The position numbers and the translations under genes were made by a program. The notes under the pieces were generated by a model that saw only the letters and a program-made list of their open reading frames with translations, searched no databases and was not told the DNA's origin. From assembly GCF_011421635.1 (NCBI RefSeq), contig NZ_WTLI01000014.1, positions 62,001 through 126,000 of the forward strand: 64,000 nucleotides of DNA. Reading direction: 5' to 3'. Of the stretch, positions 28,765 through 37,383 are shown piece by piece. The stretch is from Paenibacillus turpanensis. GTDB taxonomy: Bacteria > Bacillota > Bacilli > Paenibacillales > YIM-B00363. Each line of letters opens with the position of its first letter. Position 1 is the stretch's first letter.

Positions 28765-29026
28765 GAATTTCCCTCCTATAAACTCGTTCCATAAGCCGCC
28801 CCAAAAGGGCTTGATATGTACTTGCTTGCAGTACATCCCATTCACTTTTCCAGTTACCATGCACCACGATTTCCTGGGCATGGCCTGGATTCGATTCGAT
28901 TCGTTGTATTTTCCGAAACCTTTCGTCGGTGCCCACACTTCCTGCCTATCCCGAAGCATCCCGCGCCCTTCAAAGTCTGTCGCGGGCTCTCTCTATTTTC
29001 TATCCATGGCTTTTCAGCCGTTTCTC
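28765..29026 (-). other. Long spacer inside the dhb operon
   Basis: The other dhb junctions here are 7 to 23 bases, but this one is 262. It holds a short inverted repeat, TGTACTTGCTTGCAGTACA (28817-28835), and a triple GATTC repeat near 28888. I see no terminator and no convincing internal promoter. Confidence 0.5.
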
Positions 29027-30208
29027 CTAAATGCGATCCAGCCCCATAGCGTTCAGCATCGTGCGGAATTTTGCCGACGTTTCCTTCAGCTCATCCTCCG
29101 GCTTCGATGCGCCGACGATCCCCGCTCCGGCAAACAGCCGCAGAAACCGCCCGCTGACCTCGGCACAGCGGATCGTGACGATCCACTCGCCATTCCCGCT
29201 CGCATCACACCACCCGACCATCCCAGTAAAAAAGCCGCGGTCAAACGGCTCGATCTGCTGGATCGCCTGCCTTGCCAAGTCCGTCGGAGTCCCGCAAACG
29301 GCCGGTGTCGGATGCAGTGCTGCAGCAAGCTCCAAGGAGGTCGTCGCCGGATCAAGCAAATCGCCCTTAATCTCTGTGGATAAGTGCCACATCGTCGGTG
29401 TTTGCAGCAGCGACGGGCGATCCGGCACATCAAGCGTCCGGCAGAAGGGCCGAAGTGCTTCGGCAACCGCCTGAATGACGACGGCATGCTCATGCAGGTC
29501 CTTTTCGGAGACGAGCAGGGCCACTGCGCGGCGCTGGTCCTCCTCAGGGTCCGCACTGCGAGCCGCCGAGCCGGCCAGCGGATTCGCCACGACCTGAAGG
29601 CCTTTCCGCGAGACAAGCAGCTCCGGACTCGCGCCGACCAGCGTGCTTTGCGGCAAAGGAACCGCAAAGGTATATCCGCGAGGGTTGCTGCGCGCCAGGT
29701 TGCGCAGCAGCACCGCGGGGTCGACGGCCGCCGCCGAGGTCAGCTGCAGTGTCCGCGAAAGCACAATTTTGCTGAACTCGCCGTCTTGAATACGGCTGAC
29801 CGCCTCCGCTACGCCGCTCATGTATCCTTCCTGCGCCGGAACCTCCGCGATATCAATAACGGAGCCCGCCGATTCCCGCTTCGACGGCTCCTCACTAGAA
29901 GTCGACGGCTCCGCCCGGCGAACACTTACCGGCACGACCAGCTTGGCCGGCTTCGCCGGATCAAAAGGCACGGCACCCACCACAATCGGGTTGGTCACGC
30001 CTTTCCGCTTCGCGTCATCCCACGCTTTGGCCACATCCCGCGATAAAGCGGCGAGCTTATCCGGCTCCTCTGACGCTGCCACCGCGACAAGCTCACCTTC
30101 CGTAAGCAGCATCCCTTGAGGAGAAGACAGAAAAAAACAATCGTCCGGCCGATAGCCATCAATCAAAGATTCATCCGAGGAAGTAAGCACTACTTGACGC
30201 TGCACCAT
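29027..30208 (-). CDS. dhbC: Isochorismate synthase DhbC
   Basis: A 393-residue chorismate-utilising enzyme that converts chorismate to isochorismate, the first step to 2,3-dihydroxybenzoate. Family motifs include [33 protein letters not shown], the loop [12 protein letters not shown], and [10 protein letters not shown] at the end. A Ser/Glu-rich stretch near residue 108 is a variable surface region. The ATG follows GGAGG by eight bases, and the gene starts 23 bases after dhbA. Confidence 0.96.
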   Translation of the reverse strand: MVQRQVVLTSSDESLIDGYRPDDCFFLSSPQGMLLTEGELVAVAASEEPDKLAALSRDVAKAWDDAKRKGVTNPIVVGAVPFDPAKPAKLVVPVSVRRAEPSTSSEEPSKRESAGSVIDIAEVPAQEGYMSGVAEAVSRIQDGEFSKIVLSRTLQLTSAAAVDPAVLLRNLARSNPRGYTFAVPLPQSTLVGASPELLVSRKGLQVVANPLAGSAARSADPEEDQRRAVALLVSEKDLHEHAVVIQAVAEALRPFCRTLDVPDRPSLLQTPTMWHLSTEIKGDLLDPATTSLELAAALHPTPAVCGTPTDLARQAIQQIEPFDRGFFTGMVGWCDASGNGEWIVTIRCAEVSGRFLRLFAGAGIVGASKPEDELKETSAKFRTMLNAMGLDRI

Positions 30209-30231
30209 GTTCCCAACCTCCAGCTCTATTT

Positions 30232-31017
30232 TTAGACGCCTAACGTTGCGCCTCCATCTACCCGTAAATCATGCATCGTAATATGCTTTGCTGCGTCGGA
30301 CAGCAGAAACAGCACCGCATCCGCAATATCGTCCGGCTCTGCCAGCCGCCTCAGCGGAATACCCGTCTTATACGCCTCCAGCGAGCCCGCAATCGTCTGC
30401 TCCGGTCCCCCTCCATTCGTCCACATGGAGCGAAGCATGTCCGTATCCGTGGAGCCCGGCGACACGACATTACAGCGAATACGGTACTGCGCCACTTCAA
30501 GACCTAAGCATTTGGTAAAATGGGTCGCCGCCGCCTTCGATGCAGCATAAGCGGCCATCCCCATGCGCGGTACAGCGGCAGCATTGGAGCTGACCGTGAC
30601 GATCGAGCCTTCTTCACGGGTGATCATTCGTCCCACGACAGCCCTTGATACGTAAAAAACGCCCATGGTATTGACCGCAAAGGTTGCCGCCCAATCCTCA
30701 TCACGGTACGCCGCGATGTCCCCCATACGGAGCACGCCCGCAGCATTGACCAACGCATAAATCGGTCCGAGCTCGTTCTCGACTCGTTCTACGGCAGCAT
30801 TCACGGAGGAGCTGTCAGTGACGTCCACCGCATAAGCCCCGCATCGAAGTCCCGCCGCAGCAAGCTCCGCCTGAACCTGGCGAAGCCCCGATTCCTCACG
30901 GTCCACAAGAGCGAGCACTGCCCCCTGCTTGGCCAGTTCGACGGCCACCGTTCTACCGATGCCTCGAGCAGCCCCTGTAACCAGTGCAACCCGATTATTT
31001 CGATTCAGACCCTTCAC
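30232..31017 (-). CDS. dhbA: 2,3-dihydro-2,3-dihydroxybenzoate dehydrogenase DhbA
   Basis: A 261-residue classical SDR that oxidises 2,3-dihydro-2,3-dihydroxybenzoate to 2,3-dihydroxybenzoate with NAD. The cofactor loop is VTGAARGIG, the structural NAAG motif is present, and the catalytic residues are seen in VSSNAA and YAASKAA. It starts with GTG behind AGGA and is the first gene of the leftward operon. Two Fur-type boxes and a strong promoter lie upstream. Confidence 0.95.
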   Translation of the reverse strand: MKGLNRNNRVALVTGAARGIGRTVAVELAKQGAVLALVDREESGLRQVQAELAAAGLRCGAYAVDVTDSSSVNAAVERVENELGPIYALVNAAGVLRMGDIAAYRDEDWAATFAVNTMGVFYVSRAVVGRMITREEGSIVTVSSNAAAVPRMGMAAYAASKAAATHFTKCLGLEVAQYRIRCNVVSPGSTDTDMLRSMWTNGGGPEQTIAGSLEAYKTGIPLRRLAEPDDIADAVLFLLSDAAKHITMHDLRVDGGATLGV

Positions 31018-31051
31018 CTGCTTCCTGCCTTTCTCGCAAAAAACGACAAAT

Positions 31052-31070
31052 AATAATGAATTTCATTCTC
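31052..31070. promoter_or_regulatory. Fur-like box proximal to dhbA
   Basis: The 19 bases AATAATGAATTTCATTCTC match the classical Fur box GATAATGATAATCATTATC at 14 positions and lie 35 bases before the dhbA start codon. No clear -10/-35 pair overlaps it, so it may act as a downstream roadblock or mark a weaker second promoter. Confidence 0.6.
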
Positions 31071-31273
31071 AATAAAAGAAATAAAAAAAAGTTGTCGGCT
31101 ATTCAATCGCTACATTACCCCAACCTGTCGGAATAAAATTTTATAAAAGGCGCATCACCTGTACCTCCGCTTGATCCTCCTGTCTTCGAATGTAAACATA
31201 AAGGCATGCCAAAATAAGGCCCAGGCCAAGCACCTATCATTTCATTGCTTGCACTTCCCCCCATCCATCCGAT

Positions 31274-31302
31274 ATTATATTGATAATGATTCTCAACACC
31301 AA
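31274..31302 (-). promoter_or_regulatory. Fur-controlled dhb promoter
   Basis: Read leftwards, TTGGTG (31297-31302), a 17-base spacer and a perfect TATAAT (31274-31279). The spacer contains TGAGAATCATTATCA (31281-31295), which matches the 7-1-7 Fur box at all but one position. Fur bound there would cover the promoter. Transcription from it gives a leader of about 250 bases before dhbA. Confidence 0.85.
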
Positions 31303-31466
31303 TTATAGAAAATGGATAGAGGAAGAAACATAGACAATTTCCGGTTTTATTTTGGACTATATCCAGTTTTTAAAAATAAATAAGCAGTCACCTAACACCT
31401 TCTAGGCGTTTTCCCCATAATGTGTAAGTGTTCAGTTCGATTTACTTAAAAAATGGAGGAATTTGA

Positions 31467-31751
31467 ATGTATTCAACATACCCTGGGGGATTACAGTGGA
31501 GCCACATGCAGCCGACTTATCAAGGTGTTCAAATCACGCCGCAGCCTTATCAGCAACCTTACCAGCTAAAACAAAACGTGCTGTCGGCTGTAGAGCCTTT
31601 TGTTCAGTACGGCTTGAGAGAAGCCAAAGTAACCTCGGTTCAGCATGCTTTTAGAGAAGTGGCGGCCATTGCTTATTTAATGGGGGCAGGAGTAAACCCG
31701 AACACAGCTTATCGCATCGTTGAGTCGTGGGAAATAAATGAGGTTTTTTAA
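31467..31751 (+). CDS. Small protein of unknown function
   Basis: A 94-residue protein preceded by GGAGG seven bases before the ATG. The first 35 residues are rich in Tyr, Gln and Pro (QPTYQGVQITPQPYQQPYQ), resembling spore-coat or matrix proteins; residues 40-90 look like a compact helical domain (EVAAIAYLMGAGVNPNTAYR). No signal peptide or membrane helix. I do not recognise the family. It stands alone, divergent from the dhb operon, and is closed by the terminator at 31893. Confidence 0.75.
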   Translation: MYSTYPGGLQWSHMQPTYQGVQITPQPYQQPYQLKQNVLSAVEPFVQYGLREAKVTSVQHAFREVAAIAYLMGAGVNPNTAYRIVESWEINEVF

Positions 31752-31892
31752 CGCCGAGAAGATTGCTTCTCACTAGGATTAACACCCGGAACCCCGGGCT
31801 TGGAGAAAATGTGTTCATGGGCTGTAATGGCGTCTTGAACAAATCACCCCAGGGCAGAGTATCTGCTTTCACCTAATGCAAATCTAAAATCC

Positions 31893-31934
31893 AAAGCAGC
31901 CTTGCCCTCCAACTGGGATAAAGCTGCTTTTTTT
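31893..31934 (+). terminator. Rho-independent terminator
   Basis: AAAGCAGC (31893-31900) and GCTGCTTT (31923-31930) form the stem and a run of eight or more T follows. It closes the small gene at 31467 and faces the leftward BCCT gene. Confidence 0.85.
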
Positions 31935-31946
31935 TCCTCTCCACAT

Positions 31947-33506
31947 TTAAGGTCGCAGCTCTCCCTCCTCCTCGATCCATTTTTCAATACGCTGAAGCCT
32001 TCTTCTTTCCTTCCGCTCCATTTCCTTAACCTCCTCCTTCAGTGCTTTATTGATCGAGATGATCATTAAAATCATAATCACGGAAAAAGGAAGCGCCATA
32101 ACGATGGAAGCCGTCTGGACGCCGTTCAGTCCCCCGCTTAGCAGAAGCACCGAGGCAATCGCCGATACGAGAATCCCCCAAATGAATTTGATGGACTTCT
32201 TCGGATGATCGGAACCGTTAGAGGTCAGCATTCCTAAGACAAAGGTGGCGGAATCCGCTGACGTAATAAAGAACGTAATAATCAGCAGTGTTGCCAGAAT
32301 GATAACAATGGAGCTTAACGGAAGCTGCTGAAGCATCACAAACAGCGCTAACGTCATGTCCTCGTTTACGGCTTCCGAAATTTTTCGCCCCACGAACATT
32401 TCATGTTGTAAGGCAGTCCCGCCAAACGCAGAAAACCAAATCATGCTGAGAAAAGTCGGAACGAACAAGACGCCCGTCACGAATTCGCGGATGGTCCGCC
32501 CTTTTGACACCCGAGCAATGAAGCTCCCTACGAACGGGGACCATAAAATCCACCATGCCCAATAGAAGATGGTCCATGCGCCGACGAATGTACGCTCCGT
32601 AAACGGGGTCATCCGGAAGCTCATCGGAATCAGATTCCCTATATAGGATCCAATCGTCGTCGTTAAAGCCTCGATGATAAAGAAGGTCGGTCCCATCACG
32701 ATGACGAAAAGCAGCAGCAGCGACGCGAAGCCTAAGTTCAGATTACTCAAATACTTAATTCCTTTATCGAGACCCGTCGATGCAGAAATAAGAAACAGCA
32801 CGGTGACGACAAGCACGATCAGCAGCTGGCTGCTAATCGTCCGCGGCACACCAACCAAAAAATGAAGGCCGCCGTTAATTTGCATGGCCCCGAGGCCCAG
32901 AGAAGTGGCGACTCCAAACACCGTCGCGATGACGGCAAAGCTGTCGATTGCTTTACCTAATCCGCCATTGACCCGATCGCCCAGTAACGGATACAGCGTG
33001 GCGCTGATTAGATTAGAGCGTCCCTTGCGAAAATTTGCATAGGCCAGACCTAATGCACTTACTGTATATATCGCCCATGGCTGCAGTCCCCAGTGAAAGA
33101 AGGAATACCGAAGCGCGGCCTGAGCGGCCTGAGGGGTACTGCCTTGAATCCCTTCCGGGGGAGATAAATAATGGTAGACCGGCTCGGCCACCCCCCAAAA
33201 CACCAGACCGATGCCCATTCCTGCAGAAAACAGCATCGCCAACCATGTAAAGTAGGAATATTCGGGCTCATCATCATCCTGCCCCAGTCTTATTTTGCCG
33301 TAGCGGCTAAAGGCCAGAATAAGCGCAAACACGAGGAACAGAAAAGTCGTAATGAGATAATACCAGCCAAAGGTTTTCGTTATGAAGGCCAGAGCTTGGG
33401 CGGCGACGTCGGCCAGTTGATCGGGCATCAAAAATCCCCATAATACGAATAAGGAAGCTACGGCTACGGAGACGTAGAACACTACTCCAACTTTACCTTG
33501 CTGCAT
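31947..33506 (-). CDS. BCCT-family glycine betaine/choline transporter (OpuD-like)
   Basis: A 519-residue transporter with about 12 transmembrane helices. The BCCT hallmarks are GMGIGLVFWGVAEPVYHY and WAWWILWSPFVGSFIARVSK. The family imports betaine, choline or carnitine with Na+ or H+ for osmoprotection. The highly charged C terminus (EVKEMERKERRRLQRIEKW) is typical of osmosensing members. The ATG follows GGGGGAG. It stands as a single gene between terminators. Betaine is the most likely substrate, but choline cannot be ruled out, which matters because a GbsR-type regulator lies elsewhere in the window. Confidence 0.93.
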   Translation of the reverse strand: MQQGKVGVVFYVSVAVASLFVLWGFLMPDQLADVAAQALAFITKTFGWYYLITTFLFLVFALILAFSRYGKIRLGQDDDEPEYSYFTWLAMLFSAGMGIGLVFWGVAEPVYHYLSPPEGIQGSTPQAAQAALRYSFFHWGLQPWAIYTVSALGLAYANFRKGRSNLISATLYPLLGDRVNGGLGKAIDSFAVIATVFGVATSLGLGAMQINGGLHFLVGVPRTISSQLLIVLVVTVLFLISASTGLDKGIKYLSNLNLGFASLLLLFVIVMGPTFFIIEALTTTIGSYIGNLIPMSFRMTPFTERTFVGAWTIFYWAWWILWSPFVGSFIARVSKGRTIREFVTGVLFVPTFLSMIWFSAFGGTALQHEMFVGRKISEAVNEDMTLALFVMLQQLPLSSIVIILATLLIITFFITSADSATFVLGMLTSNGSDHPKKSIKFIWGILVSAIASVLLLSGGLNGVQTASIVMALPFSVIMILMIISINKALKEEVKEMERKERRRLQRIEKWIEEEGELRP

Positions 33507-33563
33507 GAAATCTCCCCCATATGGTTTTATAAGGTTACTCTTCCATTTCTCCTCTCTGTGTAT

Positions 33564-33601
33564 TCAAAAAAATAAACCCCTCGAGTAAAAACTCGGGGGT
33601 T
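33564..33601 (-). terminator. Rho-independent terminator of the ydbST pair
   Basis: AACCCCTCGAGT (33575-33586) pairs with ACTCGGGGGTT (33591-33601) around an AAAA loop. Leftwards the stem is followed by TTTATTTTTTT. Confidence 0.85.
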
Positions 33602-33648
33602 GGGGGTTGGTAAGCAAGGTGCCGTACCTCGCGATTTTATTTGCCTTG

Positions 33649-35070
33649 TCAAGCTGGCGGGGCGGAGCTGTTTTTGTACCACTTATAAAAATCTGCCGCT
33701 TCCGTATCGGAAACGCCGAATAATTCGATCTCGACCGGCGTCTTGCTTTTATTCGCGATCACGAGGGTCGCTACGCCGAATTTACGCTGGAGCCAGGTTT
33801 GTTTCACGGTAATTTGCTGAATGCGGCTCCGCCGGGTAACCGTGGTGTAGTTCCATAGTCCGCCTGTTCGAACCTGCACAATCTCGCCTCGGCGCACATA
33901 ACTCGTTAACCAATAATCCAATACCCGAGCCAGAACCGATAAAATGAATACCGGAGCGGTGATCCACAACCATTCCCTTTTGAATATGAACAGGCCGATA
34001 AACGTTATTACTGTAAGATAATAAGGAAGAAGAAGCTTTAACCACAGCACCTTCAGGGGGAAGCGCATCATTCGCTCTTCAATAGGATAGCTCGGAAGCA
34101 GGTTTTGCAGCACCCGGTACGCCTCCTGCTTCGGCATGAACGGATATAACGATCCCCCCTCTTTATTCGAATCCCCGCCGGAGCCTGCGCTAATAAGCTT
34201 CACCGAAGCAATGCCAAGCAGTCGTTTCAGCACGGATTGCTCCACCGTCACCGCTTGAACCCGATGCTTCGGAAGAGAGTAGCTCGCGGAGTGGCCGACC
34301 CCGCGATCGATATAGATCCGCTCCTCGTCATCACCAATTACGAAATTTCCATAGGTGACTGAAGTTTTGATGTAACCGATCGTTACGGCCAGCACAATAG
34401 CCAAGACCGAGAGAAGGACAAGCATCCACCCATGGGAGAGCAGATAATTCAGCCCCTCCCGTGCCTTATCGTCGATCGGAAAGAAGTCCGACAGATTGGA
34501 ATAGAGCGCGCTGACCAGCGGGATAATTGCTAGAAAGCTTAGGGACGTAAAAGATGCTTTGAAGATATCCTTCTTTGTTGATCGAAAATGAATCGTACGT
34601 TCGGGCAGCGTTTCGACGACCGCTTCTTCTGGTCCGCGCTCCAATTGAGCGATGATTCTCCGTTCCTCTTCTACCGAAATTACCGGGAATTTGTACGCCT
34701 CATTCTCTCCGCTCGTCTCTAACGTAAGGGATACGAGCCCAAACCAACGGTGCACGAACGTGGCGTTCGACTTGTGACTGTCGATTCGGGATAACGCAAC
34801 GGTGCGCTGCTTCTTAACGAAAGTTCCTTCCCGCACCACGAGGGTGTCACCGTCGATGTGATAACGCGTGGAATACCACTTAAGAACGATCGAAATCACT
34901 GTCCAGGTTGAGGCCACAAGAAGGAGGCCCCGCCCCCAAACAACCCAATGTGCCTCGGATTTCGCCTTTAGGATGAATAGGAGAAGATAAAAGCCCGCGT
35001 AGCTCTTTATTGCAGAAACGAGCTCAACAGCGATGAAAGCCGGATGATACCGTTTAAATCGCTTCATCAT
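33649..35070 (-). CDS. ydbT: Membrane protein with bPH2 domains (YdbT-like)
   Basis: A 473-residue membrane protein with paired transmembrane helices near 15-60, 170-240 and 350-400, each followed by a bacterial PH-like (bPH2) domain, so three in all. The length, order and four-base overlap (ATGA) with the smaller upstream protein match Bacillus ydbS-ydbT. In B. subtilis that pair belongs to the sigma-W regulon and protects against antimicrobials made by other bacilli. An ECF-type promoter lies upstream here too. The mechanism of the family is not known. Confidence 0.88.
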   Translation of the reverse strand: MMKRFKRYHPAFIAVELVSAIKSYAGFYLLLFILKAKSEAHWVVWGRGLLLVASTWTVISIVLKWYSTRYHIDGDTLVVREGTFVKKQRTVALSRIDSHKSNATFVHRWFGLVSLTLETSGENEAYKFPVISVEEERRIIAQLERGPEEAVVETLPERTIHFRSTKKDIFKASFTSLSFLAIIPLVSALYSNLSDFFPIDDKAREGLNYLLSHGWMLVLLSVLAIVLAVTIGYIKTSVTYGNFVIGDDEERIYIDRGVGHSASYSLPKHRVQAVTVEQSVLKRLLGIASVKLISAGSGGDSNKEGGSLYPFMPKQEAYRVLQNLLPSYPIEERMMRFPLKVLWLKLLLPYYLTVITFIGLFIFKREWLWITAPVFILSVLARVLDYWLTSYVRRGEIVQVRTGGLWNYTTVTRRSRIQQITVKQTWLQRKFGVATLVIANKSKTPVEIELFGVSDTEAADFYKWYKNSSAPPA

Positions 35071-35582
35071 ACCGTTTCCTCTTCGTTCGAATCGTTTGCT
35101 TTCACATTCGCATAGGCAGCAATGAGACCCTTTAACCGGTACGCTTCCTCCCCTGAAATCGCTGGAATGACATGCTTACTGGTCGTCGTGCCAACCCAGA
35201 TGTTATACAATCCGTATCGTTTTAGGATTGGCCCCTGCTCGGTTTTGACGTATTCTACTTTTTCCATAGGAATGATCGTGTGCCGCACTTCCCATGTCCC
35301 ATGCTTCAGTTGGATGTAGCGGGAATCAATACGAAAACGCCAGGAGCGCTGCCGGTACGCAGGTAAAAAGGCGACCGAAATGATGAGTAAGACCAGAAAG
35401 ATCGCTCCAAGAATATAGAGGGTTGTGGAAATCCATGAGTACCATTGGAATTTCACGGCACAGCCTGCTAAGATGGCGATAACCGCCAAGGCCGAGCCAT
35501 GGTCCAGCGCGCCTGTAATCCGCCATACGTTCACAGCGTACGATGAAATGCTTGACGTCGGTTCTTCGATTTCAATATTCAT
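35067..35582 (-). CDS. ydbS: Membrane protein with bPH2 domain (YdbS-like)
   Basis: A 171-residue protein with two transmembrane helices (about 30-75) and a C-terminal bPH2 domain. The ATG at 35582 lies six bases after GAGGTG; a GTG six codons earlier lies upstream of that site. It overlaps ydbT by four bases, so the two are translated together. It is probably a membrane complex partner of YdbT in envelope defence. Confidence 0.87.
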   Translation of the reverse strand: MNIEIEEPTSSISSYAVNVWRITGALDHGSALAVIAILAGCAVKFQWYSWISTTLYILGAIFLVLLIISVAFLPAYRQRSWRFRIDSRYIQLKHGTWEVRHTIIPMEKVEYVKTEQGPILKRYGLYNIWVGTTTSKHVIPAISGEEAYRLKGLIAAYANVKANDSNEEETV

Positions 35583-35602
35583 TTCATTCACCTCATACAC
35601 CC

Positions 35603-35630
35603 TATACGATAAACCAAATCATCGGTTTCC
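35603..35630 (-). promoter_or_regulatory. ECF sigma-W-like promoter of ydbST
   Basis: Read leftwards, GGAAAC (35625-35630), exactly 16 bases, then CGTATA (35603-35608). The Bacillus sigma-W pattern is TGAAAC-N16-CGTA, so only one base of the -35 differs. It lies 20 bases before the ydbS start codon. Confidence 0.75.
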
Positions 35631-35720
35631 TATCCAAGGTTGGGGGAATGGACGCTGATGAACTTGTACATTTTTCAACTTTGGGTGGGCAAGTAGGGGT
35701 CATCAAACACGGTTTCAAGC

Positions 35721-35757
35721 GAAACGAGCGCCCGGTAAAATCCGGAACGCTCGTTTC
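35721..35757. terminator. Strong hairpin after pbuG
   Basis: GAAACGAGCG (35721-35730) pairs perfectly with CGCTCGTTTC (35748-35757), with a further CCGG/CCGG pair inside. The T run is short on either strand, so it is a probable but not perfect terminator for pbuG. Confidence 0.6.
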
Positions 35758-35772
35758 ATTGGAGATCACGAT

Positions 35773-37071
35773 TTAATGACTGAAGAAGGCCAGTTGGATA
35801 AAGAAAAGCACCGCGAACAAATAAAAGATCGGATGTACCTCGCGCCACTTGCCGCGAATCGCCTTCAAGATCGGATAAAGAATGAAGCCTACCCCGATTC
35901 CGGTTGCAATGCTGTACGTCAGCGGCATTAAGACAATAATGAGAAATGCCGGGAAAACGACCTCGAAATCGTTCCACTCGATCTTTTGCACCACGCTGAT
36001 CATTAAAAATCCGACAATAATAAGCGACGGTGCGGTAATCGCCGGAATCGACGCCAGTACGCCGACAATCGGCGAGAAGAACAGCGTCAGCGCCAGCAGC
36101 ACGCTGGCTGTGACCGCCGTCAGCCCGGTTCGGCCGCCAACGGCAACGCCTGCGCTTGATTCGATGTACGCCGAGGTCGGGCTTGTGCCGAGCATCGCTC
36201 CCGCACTCGTTCCGACCGCATCCGCCAGCAGCGCGCCGCGCGAGCGCGGGAACTTGCCATCCTTGAGCAGGCCTGCTTGTTCGGCTACGCCAAGCATTGT
36301 GCCTGTCGTATCAAACAGCGTAATCAGCAGGAAGGTGAAGATTACGGCGTACAAGCCGTGCGAGAAGACTCCGGCAATGTCCATCTGCATGGCCGTTGCG
36401 GCAAGTCCGGTTGGCAGCGCAACCACCTTCTCCGGAAGCTGCAAAAGACCCATAAACCAGGCAATTACCGCCGTTATAATCATCCCAACGAACAAATAGC
36501 CCTTAACCCGGTAAGACATGAGAATAAGCGAAATAACGAGACCGATAATGGTCAGCAGCGTCATCGGCTCTGTTAACGTGCCAAGCTTCAGGAGTGTTGA
36601 AGGCGAAGCAACAATGATTTTCGCGTTTTGCAGCCCGATAAATGTAATAAAAAGTCCGATACCTGCTGTAATGGCATGCTTCAAGCTTGTCGGAATCGCA
36701 TCCAGCAGCATGTACCGGAACGAGGTTAGGGAGAGCAGAATAAAAATAATCCCGGCGACAAAAACTGCGCCAAGCGCCGTCTGCCAGCTTACACCGCCGC
36801 CGGCGACCACGCTAAAGGCGAAATATGCATTGAGCCCCATCCCCGGTGCGATTACAATCGGGTAGTTCGAGGCCAGCGCCATAATTAACGTGCCGACCAA
36901 GCTTGCCACAATCGTTGCAATAAACACGCCGTTAAAGTCCATTCCAGCCTGACTAAGAATCCCCGGATTCACAATAACAATATAAACCATCGTAAAAAAC
37001 GTCGTGACGCCCGCCAATACCTCCGTACCGACAGAGGTACCCCGTTCTTTTAAACGAAACCATTTGTCCAT
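35773..37071 (-). CDS. pbuG: Purine permease, AzgA/PbuG type
   Basis: A 432-residue permease with 12 to 14 membrane helices of the AzgA-like nucleobase family, importing hypoxanthine, guanine or adenine with protons. Typical segments are [16 protein letters not shown] near the start and [12 protein letters not shown] at about residue 82. The ATG at 37071 lies nine bases after GGAGG; a GTG two codons before is too close. The leader carries a purine riboswitch with a guanine-type specificity base, so guanine or hypoxanthine is the likely substrate. Confidence 0.92.
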   Translation of the reverse strand: MDKWFRLKERGTSVGTEVLAGVTTFFTMVYIVIVNPGILSQAGMDFNGVFIATIVASLVGTLIMALASNYPIVIAPGMGLNAYFAFSVVAGGGVSWQTALGAVFVAGIIFILLSLTSFRYMLLDAIPTSLKHAITAGIGLFITFIGLQNAKIIVASPSTLLKLGTLTEPMTLLTIIGLVISLILMSYRVKGYLFVGMIITAVIAWFMGLLQLPEKVVALPTGLAATAMQMDIAGVFSHGLYAVIFTFLLITLFDTTGTMLGVAEQAGLLKDGKFPRSRGALLADAVGTSAGAMLGTSPTSAYIESSAGVAVGGRTGLTAVTASVLLALTLFFSPIVGVLASIPAITAPSLIIVGFLMISVVQKIEWNDFEVVFPAFLIIVLMPLTYSIATGIGVGFILYPILKAIRGKWREVHPIFYLFAVLFFIQLAFFSH

Positions 37072-37132
37072 CCACACATTCCTCCATTTTTGTTATCCAA
37101 GCCGCTTGAAAACGGCTTTTAACGCAAGCAAT

Positions 37133-37200
37133 AAAAAAAACCTAACCCCGAGTATAAGTAGATACGCCGAAATAGACGCATACTCATACTCGTAGTTAGG
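37133..37200 (-). terminator. Riboswitch terminator in the pbuG leader
   Basis: Read leftwards, a long imperfect hairpin runs from CCTAAC (37195-37200) to GTTAGG (37141-37146). Inside it CGAGTAT pairs with ATACTCG and AGTA with TACT, and eight T follow (37133-37140). The left arm includes the 3' strands of the aptamer helices P3 and P1, so this hairpin and the folded aptamer exclude each other. Confidence 0.8.
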
Positions 37201-37254
37201 ATTCTTTGGCTCCTTGTAGAAACCCTCAAACCATATTATTGAGGATATACGAGT
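37188..37254 (-). promoter_or_regulatory. Purine riboswitch aptamer, guanine-type
   Basis: Read leftwards, P1 is ACTCGTA (37248-37254) with TACGAGT (37188-37194). J1/2 carries TATAT, P2 is CCTCAA/TTGAGG around the loop with ATATGG, J2/3 holds the conserved TTTCTAC, and P3 is AGGA/TCCT. The 3' core reads AACTAC, giving C at the position equivalent to C74 of the xpt aptamer, which pairs with guanine or hypoxanthine rather than adenine. Confidence 0.88.
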
Positions 37255-37268
37255 TTACTGCCTTAGAT

Positions 37269-37298
37269 AGAATAAAGGACAGAAAGCTCGCTTGTCAA
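37269..37298 (-). promoter_or_regulatory. pbuG promoter
   Basis: Read leftwards, TTGACA (37293-37298), 18 bases and TATTCT (37269-37274). Transcription would begin a few bases before the aptamer. Confidence 0.65.
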
Positions 37299-37383
37299 TG
37301 GATTTTTAAACGATATCGGGCGTTTTTCCGAACATTATTGATTATACAACCTATAATGTACGTCTATAGGTCTCTTAATAAAC

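Noticed and set aside
28765..28959. 65-codon N-terminal extension of dhbE
   Set aside because: The internal ATG at 28764 has an excellent AGGAGGG site and matches the family start; the upstream part has no coding character.
37098..37117. AAGCCG/CGGCTT hairpin between the riboswitch terminator and pbuG as a second terminator
   Set aside because: Six-base stem without a T run, too close to the ribosome binding site to be called a terminator.
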